Source: DHVE2 group archaeon (GTDB lineage Archaea; Thermoplasmatota; Thermoplasmata; Thermoplasmatales; Aciduliprofundaceae). From it: 5,615 nucleotides of DNA. The position numbers and the translations under genes are program-made. The notes under the pieces were generated by a model. The model saw only the letters and a program-made list of their open reading frames with translations, ran no database searches and was not told where the DNA came from. Shown here piece after piece: positions 1-5,615 of this stretch (position 1 is the first letter of the stretch; every line of letters begins with the position of its first letter). The stretch lies in assembly GCA_015520975.1 (NCBI GenBank), contig WAOZ01000065.1:1-5615 (forward strand), read 5' to 3'.

Positions 1-250
<250 letters not shown>

Positions 251-256
251 AAGTTT

Positions 257-268
257 GCGGCAGACCGC
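257..268 (+). other. Small hairpin in the 16S trailer
   Basis: GCGG (257-260) can pair with CCGC (265-268) around a CAGA loop, 6 bases after the rRNA end. It is followed by AT-rich sequence with a T5 run at 301-305. It could help processing or termination of the 16S precursor. It could instead be part of the 3' strand of the long processing stem formed with the 16S leader, which is outside the window. Four base pairs is weak evidence alone. Confidence 0.3.
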
Positions 269-293
269 GGGCACATAACCTATCGAGCGTATC

Positions 294-309
294 AGCAAAA
301 TTTTTATAG
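294..309 (+). promoter_or_regulatory. Archaeal BRE/TATA promoter for the 332-1869 operon
   Basis: A purine-rich BRE-like stretch (about 294-300, AGCAAAA) precedes TTTTTATAG (301-309), with a TTTATA core at 303-308. Archaeal transcription starts about 22-27 bases downstream of the TATA centre, here about 328-333, which coincides with the ATG at 332. There is no Shine-Dalgarno match upstream of that ATG. Both points suggest a leaderless mRNA. The placement is inferred from consensus spacing and has no experimental support. Confidence 0.6.
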
Positions 310-331
310 TTTTAGCAGTGTATATGGCACT

Positions 332-1420
332 ATGAAAATGTCAGTTGTGTATCGTATTTATCGTGATATTGTTATAATTGTTCAAATTCTCGTGTTTGTA
401 ATGATCTTTCTTGCGATATATCCCGTGGCGGTTCAAGATGTTAGCGTGGAGCATATAGGTGCAACCACATGGTCTTTTGACGGTGAGAATGTTATAATGA
501 CCATTCCGGTGACGATAAAAAACGACGGTATTTATGATATAAACGACATACATTTTGGCTTTATAGTTAAAAACAGCACTGCTGTATTTCTGCAATCTTC
601 CGAGGTTCTGGGTAATGTCAAAGCGCATTCTGTTCAGGTTCTGAAGATAAGGATCCCTGTGAATTTAAAACATCTTTACGACCTTGAGGCTCCATCTTTT
701 TATCATTTTTACCATTATGACACTTTCAATGTTTCTATGACGATGTCTCTTAAATATATGCTCAATATGGTGACATTTACCACGGTTTACAATGCACTGG
801 AAACTTGGCAACCACTTGTTAAACGATTGCAGCTTTATCATCCGAACACATTTTTCAATAAAAGCGGTGAGATTATAGTGACAGTCCCATTTGAAATAGA
901 AACTGCAAGTTATCTATGGGGTAAAGCAAAGGTATACGGTGATGTTTATGGCGCAAACAAGTACATTGGAAATTTCAGCAGCGATATTGAACTTGGAAAA
1001 TTATACGAAGGTAAATTGAAAATGTATCTTAAACCGCTGAACATAACGGATTTCCTTACGAGATCTCAGGATTTGTATCTTGATGGAAACCTGTCATTTA
1101 TGGGATTCAGCGTTCCGATATCGTACACATATCGATGGGGTGCACCGCTGGCAAATCTCAAATTCGAGGTGCTCAATAACGGGACATTGCACTATTCATT
1201 CACTGATGAATCTGATATGGACCTGCGTCTTTACATAAACAAAACATACTATTACAACGGCACCGTTGTGCAGACTGATAGCGAGTACCTATATGTCAAA
1301 TCGGGCGAGTATGTGAACAGGTACGAATCAATCACGGTTGCACAGCCCGTGGATAAGGTTGTCATAACAATCCACGATGCAGAGTCAGGATTCACTTATG
1401 TGGAGGTGATTAACTTATGA
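332..1420 (+). CDS. Membrane-anchored surface protein with duplicated beta-rich (LEA/WHy-like) domain
   Basis: This 362-residue protein has one hydrophobic segment near the N-terminus (about 13-34) with basic residues before it, so the bulk should be outside the cell. Nine N-X-S/T sequons all lie after the membrane segment, as expected for an N-glycosylated archaeal surface protein. The exterior is beta-rich and internally repeated: VIMTIPV at 54-60 matches IIVTVPF at 171-177, and a G-x-(x)-K/L stretch followed by alternating hydrophobics at 94-117 matches 212-233, a spacing of about 117 residues. This resembles LEA14/WHy-type beta-sandwich domains, but I cannot confirm the family. A third Ig-like segment covers about 265-362. 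The 332 start is chosen because the TATA box predicts transcription starting there; the next ATG (338) is in frame and also possible. The gene overlaps its downstream neighbour by ATGA. Function unknown. Confidence 0.85.
   Translation: MKMSVVYRIYRDIVIIVQILVFVMIFLAIYPVAVQDVSVEHIGATTWSFDGENVIMTIPVTIKNDGIYDINDIHFGFIVKNSTAVFLQSSEVLGNVKAHSVQVLKIRIPVNLKHLYDLEAPSFYHFYHYDTFNVSMTMSLKYMLNMVTFTTVYNALETWQPLVKRLQLYHPNTFFNKSGEIIVTVPFEIETASYLWGKAKVYGDVYGANKYIGNFSSDIELGKLYEGKLKMYLKPLNITDFLTRSQDLYLDGNLSFMGFSVPISYTYRWGAPLANLKFEVLNNGTLHYSFTDESDMDLRLYINKTYYYNGTVVQTDSEYLYVKSGEYVNRYESITVAQPVDKVVITIHDAESGFTYVEVINL
1402..1410 (+). promoter_or_regulatory. Ribosome binding site of the 1417 gene
   Basis: GGAGGTGAT pairs over nine bases with ATCACCTCC at 241-249 of the 16S rRNA in this same window. 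It sits 6 bases before ATG 1417, inside the last codons of the upstream gene. It fixes the start of the second gene and contrasts with the SD-less first gene. Confidence 0.9.
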
Positions 1421-1869
1421 AACTGATGAAAGCGATTTTTTCAGCGATATCTCATATGCTCGTTTTCGTCGTGGTACCATTTATACTAATAACGCTCATA
1501 AATCTGAACTATCCGGGTATTCTTGCAGGAAAAGAGAGCTATCTTATGACGGTTGTTATTTTCGTGGGAATTCCCATAGCGCTTTCTTATTTTATAATGG
1601 AACTAACCGATTCTCCGTTGAAAAAAATGATATTTGAAATTCTTGCAATCAGTCTGGTACTTATATGGACATTCTTGGTAATGGGTGCTGGAGAAACAGT
1701 GATTTACTATCTGAAAATAAAAATAATACTGTACTATCCAGCGTTGCTCACTCTCATATTGATAAGCATATCTATCCGGTATCCTGCTGCGATTCTGAGG
1801 TATTATTCAGCAAAACAAATGTATGCCCAGATGAGAATACCACAGAATTCTGTTCAAGAAGCTCAGTGA
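1417..1869 (+). CDS. Small four-helix membrane protein, unknown function
   Basis: This 150-residue protein has four likely membrane segments at about 6-30, 42-62, 71-92 and 100-121, short connecting loops, and a polar C-terminal tail (about 122-150). The start is well supported by a nine-base Shine-Dalgarno and a 4-base ATGA overlap with the upstream surface-protein gene, so the two are probably co-translated and may work together. No catalytic motif or family signature is recognisable. The last 98 bases (residue 119 onward) overlap, in antisense, the 3' end of the convergent gene; the fourth membrane segment lies almost wholly before this overlap, so only the tail is constrained. The tail may have been extended by loss of an earlier stop codon. 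Confidence 0.82.
   Translation: MKLMKAIFSAISHMLVFVVVPFILITLINLNYPGILAGKESYLMTVVIFVGIPIALSYFIMELTDSPLKKMIFEILAISLVLIWTFLVMGAGETVIYYLKIKIILYYPALLTLILISISIRYPAAILRYYSAKQMYAQMRIPQNSVQEAQ
1714..1728 (-). terminator. Possible T-rich terminator of the minus-strand operon
   Basis: Read on the minus strand this is TATTATTTTTATTTT, beginning about 43 bases after the stop codon at 1772. A second run of seven T (minus strand, 1621-1627) lies about 95 bases further on. Archaeal RNA polymerase can terminate on oligo-T without a hairpin. Both sites are inside the opposing gene and the call rests on composition only. Confidence 0.25.
1772..1869. other. 98-bp tail-to-tail overlap of convergent genes
   Basis: The plus-strand gene stops with TGA at 1867-1869, while the minus-strand gene continues to TAG at 1772-1774. 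Each gene therefore encodes its last ~32 residues on the strand opposite the other, and the transcripts would share at least 98 complementary bases. Confidence 0.85.
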
Positions 1870-3349
1870 CATTCACCTTTATTGGAGCCATAGGACTCAT
1901 CTGAGCCCCGGAATTCCAGTAATCACCCACAAGATATATATTGCTAATGGGCTTGATGTCTTCTTTTATTTCGTAAGGCAGCATGCTGGAGCCTTTTATA
2001 TCAAAGCCGTTTCTGGCTACAAGGAAAAGTTTGTCATCGGAATCTATGGTACTGTTTGGAAAATGCTCTTTAATCCATTCTGCAGCATGGTATTCGTGGG
2101 GGTATATGAAATAGCATACACCAAACGCTTCGGAAGTGTGGTAGGCAATGGGCGTGGTTGTGGAAATGAGAACTATTATCATAGCAACCGCTAAAAGTCG
2201 ATGTTTGGACTTTATTGCTGTCGTAGAAATTGAGGATTTATATGAGAAATCCACAAAATCAAAATTTCTGCTGACAAGGACATACGACTCCAAATCAAGA
2301 CCTCTGAGCATAAAAAACAGTAACATCTGTAAAGGCGCTATTAAAGTTGAGAAATACATTTTTCTTTCAGGATATCTTGTTAAAAGAAGAATAGCGATTC
2401 CTGTGGTTGCCAATGGTAGTAGGATTATATATCCCAAAGTGAATACGAGCGTTGTCATTTCAAATGTCATGGTGTGTGCGAACACAGGGCGATAGAAATA
2501 TATGACATAAAAAGCCATAATCGGCACAGTTATAATCAGATGATACACGGGCTTGATACCTCTGTATTTTTTTGTGTAGAGTTTTAGAGTACCCAAAATC
2601 AAGAGTATGAAAAGAGATACAAAAAGATATGCTGTTCCATTGGGGGAAATCTCGTTCAATCTGTTGAAATGATTTGTGGTATAATAGATAATCAGATACA
2701 GCCAGAGTAATGGGGTTGCTACTATCCACAATAAATCCTCTTTTTCCACAGCGAGGTGATTTGTATACTTCTCATAAATTGTGATTATCAGATGATATGA
2801 AATAATTAAATAAGTAATCAAAGCAACATAGTGATGAACGAGGGGTAGAATGCTCAACAGAAAAATTGATATGGTGTTTTTTCTCCTGTATGTGTAAAGT
2901 GTAATTGGCATTATTACGAATCCCAAAGCCTCTTTCCATACCAGCGCTGTTTGCAGAACATATGTGCCACCAACGGCGAATAAAAATGCTGTTATGAATG
3001 CGATATCCTCTCTACCCGTGGTTCTCTTTGCAAGCAGATACCATCCAAGCACGGATAAAGCAGTTATGAATGGAAATACAAATGGTATGAAGATCAAAAC
3101 CTTAACTCCTGTAAGTTGATATATTGCAGCGCATAATGAATTAAACAGCGGTGTGACGGGAGTATGGTTATTGTTATAACTTGCGTTTTCAGGAAACTGC
3201 ATATTTCCCGAGTCTCCTATGTACTGTGATGCTCTCGCATCTGTAAGCGCGTCAACATTGTAAGGGATGGGCGTTACAAATGCAGGAAAGATCCTTATCA
3301 CCACGGATAAAACGAACAGTAAAATGAGCAGTATGCTTTTATTTTTCAT
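1772..3349 (-). CDS. Polytopic membrane protein, GT-C glycosyltransferase-like
   Basis: This 525-residue protein has about 11-12 membrane segments (from 6-24 through about 385-402) and a soluble C-terminal part (about 404-525). The layout resembles GT-C enzymes, which move sugars from lipid carriers on the outer face: a first helix, then an external loop with acidic residues (D33, D37), then NHTPVTP (61-67), and an LVHH motif at 170-173 inside a hydrophobic stretch. It is too short for the oligosaccharyltransferase AglB and I see no WWDYG motif, so the family call is tentative; a transporter or uncharacterised membrane family is possible. The ATG at 3349 has AGGAGGTG four bases upstream, within the permease gene's last codons, and the genes overlap by 11 bases, implying coupled translation. 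The 3' end overlaps the convergent gene by 98 bases. Confidence 0.85.
   Translation of the reverse strand: MKNKSILLILLFVLSVVIRIFPAFVTPIPYNVDALTDARASQYIGDSGNMQFPENASYNNNHTPVTPLFNSLCAAIYQLTGVKVLIFIPFVFPFITALSVLGWYLLAKRTTGREDIAFITAFLFAVGGTYVLQTALVWKEALGFVIMPITLYTYRRKNTISIFLLSILPLVHHYVALITYLIISYHLIITIYEKYTNHLAVEKEDLLWIVATPLLWLYLIIYYTTNHFNRLNEISPNGTAYLFVSLFILLILGTLKLYTKKYRGIKPVYHLIITVPIMAFYVIYFYRPVFAHTMTFEMTTLVFTLGYIILLPLATTGIAILLLTRYPERKMYFSTLIAPLQMLLFFMLRGLDLESYVLVSRNFDFVDFSYKSSISTTAIKSKHRLLAVAMIIVLISTTTPIAYHTSEAFGVCYFIYPHEYHAAEWIKEHFPNSTIDSDDKLFLVARNGFDIKGSSMLPYEIKEDIKPISNIYLVGDYWNSGAQMSPMAPIKVNVTELLEQNSVVFSSGHTFVLLNNTSESQQDTG
1959..1971 (+). terminator. Possible T-rich terminator of the plus-strand operon
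   Basis: TCTTCTTTTATTT has 10 T in 13 bases, about 90 bases after the plus-strand stop at 1869. It lies inside the opposing gene. No hairpin precedes it, and the call rests only on the T-rich rule for archaeal termination. Confidence 0.2.
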
Positions 3350-5615
3350 TAAGCACCTCCTCCAGGGAAACTTCTCTGAGATTCGTATTCCGTCCCATCA
3401 TATGTACGACCTTTCTGGTGGTTGATATTTTGAACACTAGCATAAATGTAAGGCTGAAGAATACAGTTAATAGAATGAAGATTATTAACAGGTATAATGG
3501 TGAGACTCTTATTATTAGCTTATGACCAAAAGCTGTGAGAAGCCCTAATTCGTTTATTATAAATGTTATTGCCACTCCAGACGCTATTCCCGTACCCATT
3601 GCCGGCACTATGTATTTTCCAAAATCTTTCATAAGAAATCCGAAGACCTGTTTATTGCTTGCACCAATAGCACGAAGTACACCTATTGTATTTTCTTTCA
3701 ATCCCTTGAGAGCCGACGAATATATGCCCAGAAATACGAGTATAGAAGTTACTGTGAATACGGACCCCATCATAAGTATGAAATTTCCTTCCGAGATCTG
3801 GAATCCTTTGTAAATCACATTCTGGCTTTCAGTTATCTTCAGATTTTTCGCATATTTGAGAACAAGATCTATAGGCAGTTTCTCTACAATCTCTTTGGTG
3901 ACTTTGAGTTTTAGAGTTGTGTTCTCCAGCGATATTGTATGTGTTCCTGCAGAGAGCTCAGGCAAATTCACATACAGATCTTTTATTTCATAGTCATTTA
4001 AATGCATAATTTCTGTGTAATACTCTTCTCCATCGATATCTATCGTCAGATTATATTCGCAGGCGATGCCTTCGTTTATTATTCTTATGTACAGAACAGC
4101 ACTCTCTCTGGTGGTTATAACAGATTCCATCAACGATGCCTGCACCACGACCTCTCTGTTGGGGATTATCCTTATTGTGGTATTGAAATATGCAATATTT
4201 CCGTTTGCATCCCACGAAACTATGGTTACATTGTGCCACCCAGGAGGCAGAGAATGGTAATGTACTCTTAGCATCGAAGAATTTACGGTTATAAGGGTAT
4301 TATCATTTTCGATGAGAGCCATTTTCACGACTCTTACATTATCAAATGCGTAGAATGTTGCATTTTTTGTGACTGAAAGAGCCGTGTATTTAGGTCCGAG
4401 GATGATGGGGGGATTTTTCTCGGCGGAGTTATTGATTGTGATGAAAAATGTGGAAGTATTGCGGTTGCCGTTAACATCATAGGCGGTGACGACAGCGCGG
4501 TATGTACCCGGAGGTACAAAATAAGCGGAGTAATTATGTATGAAGACTGAAGGTATGCGTATGTACGGATAAGAAGAATTGAAGGTTTTGCCGAAGACGG
4601 ATACGGAGATATTGGAGACGCGGAGGTTATCGTATGCGCGCACTAAAGTGTAATTGCCACCCCATATGGTCACATTGTGCGCATCTATCTCTGGAGGTGT
4701 GTTATCTATTATGAAAGCGCTGAATATGATGGATGCATTATTTCCGTTCACATCAAATGCAACCACTTTAAGACTAACATAACCTGCTGGAAGGGAGTGA
4801 CAAGGTATGTAAAGAAAGCTTGTATTCGAATATGCTATTTCTTTATGATCATAATAAGCGCTCATATTTTTAATGCCGACATTATCGTATGCTCTTATGA
4901 ATATGGATGATTGCGAGTAGTAATATGTTTCGTAAGGCTCAATAATTACAGGCGGGTTTTTTTCGCCAGAATTATTAATTGTCAAAGTCAAATTTGTCAT
5001 GTTCAGATTACCTGCGTAATCTCTTACCCAAACCGTTATTGTGTAATTCCCCGGTGGTACGAAATACACGGAGTCGTTATCGCTGAATGAGGTTGGTATT
5101 ATAACATAATCTGAGTTCTTTGATGCATAAAAATATCTTCCAAATGCATACACGGTTATGTTTGCTATACCAACATTATCCGTTGCATCTACTTCGGTAT
5201 TGTTCCCGGACCATACTGTTGTATATTTAAGATACGCAGAAGGTTTCTGGGTATCGGTATAATTTTTCACTGCCGTTAGATAGTAAAACGCGAAGTTGTG
5301 ATTTATATCTTCGGCAACGATGGCCAGGTGATGTACACCGTTAGTTAAATCTGAAGCGTTTATGTAAATTGAGGATGAATACACCGTTTTAATAAGTGTG
5401 GTACCTTCATAGCATTGCATAAGAATTACCTGCGTGTTATCAAATGCAGAGATTTTATACGATGGCGATGCGGATAGGTTTATGTATTTAGGTCCGAGGA
5501 TGATGGGGGGATTTTTCTCGGCGGAGTTATTGATTGTGATGAAAAATGTGGAAGTATTGCAGTTGCCGTTAACATCATAGGCGGTGACGACAGCGCGGTA
5601 TGTACCCGGAGGTAC
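3339..5615 (-). CDS. FtsX/MacB-type ABC permease with Ig-like repeat ectodomain (5' truncated)
   Basis: The reading frame is open to the right edge, so the N-terminus is missing; the ATG at 5420 lies mid-domain and is not the start. The visible 758 residues hold, in order (numbered from the edge): six Ig-like domains (about 1-491, the first partial), a CARDB-like domain (about 488-572, with IINEG and SAGTHTI), a linker, and the C-terminal FtsX core (about 612-742). The FtsX core has three membrane segments (616-636, 669-687, 705-729) and the signature IGVLRAIGASNKQV after the first. In this family an ATPase partner powers work on the outer face; none is in the window. All 28 N-X-S/T sequons precede residue 567 and none is in the FtsX part, supporting an external stalk. 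Membrane segment 1 should lie beyond the edge. Substrate unknown. Confidence 0.93.
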   Translation of the reverse strand, partial: VPPGTYRAVVTAYDVNGNCNTSTFFITINNSAEKNPPIILGPKYINLSASPSYKISAFDNTQVILMQCYEGTTLIKTVYSSSIYINASDLTNGVHHLAIVAEDINHNFAFYYLTAVKNYTDTQKPSAYLKYTTVWSGNNTEVDATDNVGIANITVYAFGRYFYASKNSDYVIIPTSFSDNDSVYFVPPGNYTITVWVRDYAGNLNMTNLTLTINNSGEKNPPVIIEPYETYYYSQSSIFIRAYDNVGIKNMSAYYDHKEIAYSNTSFLYIPCHSLPAGYVSLKVVAFDVNGNNASIIFSAFIIDNTPPEIDAHNVTIWGGNYTLVRAYDNLRVSNISVSVFGKTFNSSYPYIRIPSVFIHNYSAYFVPPGTYRAVVTAYDVNGNRNTSTFFITINNSAEKNPPIILGPKYTALSVTKNATFYAFDNVRVVKMALIENDNTLITVNSSMLRVHYHSLPPGWHNVTIVSWDANGNIAYFNTTIRIIPNREVVVQASLMESVITTRESAVLYIRIINEGIACEYNLTIDIDGEEYYTEIMHLNDYEIKDLYVNLPELSAGTHTISLENTTLKLKVTKEIVEKLPIDLVLKYAKNLKITESQNVIYKGFQISEGNFILMMGSVFTVTSILVFLGIYSSALKGLKENTIGVLRAIGASNKQVFGFLMKDFGKYIVPAMGTGIASGVAITFIINELGLLTAFGHKLIIRVSPLYLLIIFILLTVFFSLTFMLVFKISTTRKVVHMMGRNTNLREVSLEEVLNEK
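3354..3361 (-). promoter_or_regulatory. Ribosome binding site of the GT-C-like gene
   Basis: On the minus strand AGGAGGTG matches eight bases of the anti-Shine-Dalgarno, four bases before the ATG at 3349. The same bases encode the Glu-Glu-Val near the C-terminus of the upstream permease, so ribosomes finishing the permease pass directly over this site. Confidence 0.88.
3390..3782 (-). other. FtsX permease core domain
   Basis: This region encodes the three-helix C-terminal core of FtsX/MacB permeases. The cytoplasmic loop KENTIGVLRAIGASNKQVF after the first helix matches the family's conserved E-I-G-x-x-R-A-x-G-A-S pattern. It is followed by a glycine-rich helix (PAMGTGIASGVAITF) and a last hydrophobic helix ending in basic residues. 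Confidence 0.9.
3900..4154 (-). other. CARDB-like domain between Ig array and FtsX core
   Basis: This region of about 85 residues has the order typical of CARDB domains: a strand pair ending in IRIINEG, an IDGEEYYTE turn, LNDYEIKDLYVNLPELSAGTHTI, then a final L-x-V strand. CARDB is an Ig-fold adhesion-type domain often seen on archaeal surface proteins. The family assignment is from pattern memory. Confidence 0.55.
4385..4517 (-). repeat. 133-bp near-identical direct repeat, copy 1
   Basis: Identical to 5483-5615 except at 4463 (G here, A at 5561 on the plus strand), which changes Arg (CGC) to Cys (TGC). The spacing is 1098 bases, exactly 366 codons. Identity ends within one base of the A-to-B domain boundary. 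Confidence 0.97.
5483..5615 (-). repeat. 133-bp near-identical direct repeat, copy 2 (cut by window edge)
   Basis: Second copy of 4385-4517, with one mismatch. It runs into the right edge while still matching, so the true repeat is probably longer and may cover the whole A domain. Confidence 0.97.

Larger units (their letters stand above)
4143..5615 (-). repeat. Array of six Ig-like domains in alternating A/B pairs
   Basis: Approximate domains from the edge inward are A 5615-5484 (partial), B 5483-5211, A 5210-4917, B 4916-4662, A 4661-4386 and B 4385-4143. All have an A-x-DN strand early and a D-x-x-GN loop late (DVNGN, DYAGN, DANGN), as in bacterial Ig-like domains. A domains share FVPPG-x-Y and end in TINNS-x-EKNPP-x-I. 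B domains share a SLP-x-G type turn, and two of them lead into a T-x-W-(G/S)GN junction. Successive EKNPP motifs are 185 and 181 residues apart, so the real repeating unit is the A-B pair. Confidence 0.85.

Noticed and set aside
251..331. tRNA gene in the 16S trailer
   Set aside because: The spacer is only 81 bases and shows no T-loop (GTTCRA-type) or cloverleaf pattern.
1665..1904. 79-codon plus-strand reading frame
   Set aside because: It overlaps the four-helix protein gene in another frame, has no ribosome binding site and encodes no coherent protein pattern.
2148..2495. 115-codon plus-strand reading frame
   Set aside because: It lies wholly antisense to the GT-C-like gene, whose membrane-segment pattern continues through this stretch; its start has no Shine-Dalgarno.
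4407..4412. Six-base G run, repeated at 5505-5510, as a phase-variation tract
   Set aside because: A six-base run is short for slippage-driven switching, and it encodes the conserved Pro-Pro of the A-domain end. Its presence in both copies follows from the duplication.
5418..5420. ATG at 5420 (minus strand) as the start of the permease gene
   Set aside because: The frame stays open to the edge, and residues before this Met form the preceding Ig domain and the start of its own domain (AFDNTQVILM aligns with AFDNVRVVKM further on). There is no Shine-Dalgarno upstream.
4385..5615. CRISPR array or mobile-element repeats
   Set aside because: There are only two copies, in frame and coding for the same domain segment, with no short regular spacers, no terminal inverted repeats and no transposase.

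Overview
The window looks like a fragment of an archaeal genome, most likely Thermoplasmata or a close relative (Aciduliprofundum/DHVE2-like). The evidence is an archaeal-type 16S rRNA 3' end, the absence of a tRNA-Ala or 23S gene behind it (rRNA genes are unlinked in Thermoplasmata), AT-rich coding sequence, an archaeal TATA-type promoter, and membrane-anchored surface proteins rich in N-glycosylation sequons. The phylum is an inference; Archaea is solid.

Layout. Bases 1-250 are the last ~250 nt of 16S rRNA on the + strand, ending in the anti-Shine-Dalgarno sequence. A short spacer (251-331) holds a small hairpin and a TATA box placed for a leaderless transcript. Two + strand genes follow as an operon with a 4-base ATGA overlap. 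The first (332-1420) encodes a surface protein with one membrane anchor and a duplicated beta-rich domain. The second (1417-1869) encodes a small protein with four membrane segments. Facing them is a - strand operon that begins beyond the right edge. Its first visible gene (3339-5615, N-terminus missing) is an FtsX/MacB-type ABC permease whose large external loop holds a CARDB-like domain and at least six Ig-like domains in alternating A/B pairs. Its second gene (1772-3349) is a polytopic membrane protein resembling GT-C glycosyltransferases. It is translationally coupled to the permease by an 11-base overlap with an internal Shine-Dalgarno. The two operons converge and their last genes overlap tail to tail by 98 bases.

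How the genes may work together. All four proteins are membrane proteins, and the external parts of three carry N-X-S/T sequons. The permease carries 28, all in its external part. A reasonable but unproven reading is a cell-envelope locus: a surface-exposed permease with a repeat-built adhesive or sensing stalk, next to a possible glycan-transfer enzyme.

Most notable. The Ig-like array contains a 133-base, 99%-identical repeat (4385-4517 and 5483-5615) exactly 366 codons apart and stopping at a domain boundary. All five Arg codons of the complete duplicated domain are CGC, whereas none of the other 14 Arg codons downstream of the edge copy is. This points to recent domain amplification, conversion or import. 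Both window ends lie in sequence that typically breaks assemblies (16S rRNA and this repeat), so the window may be a whole contig.
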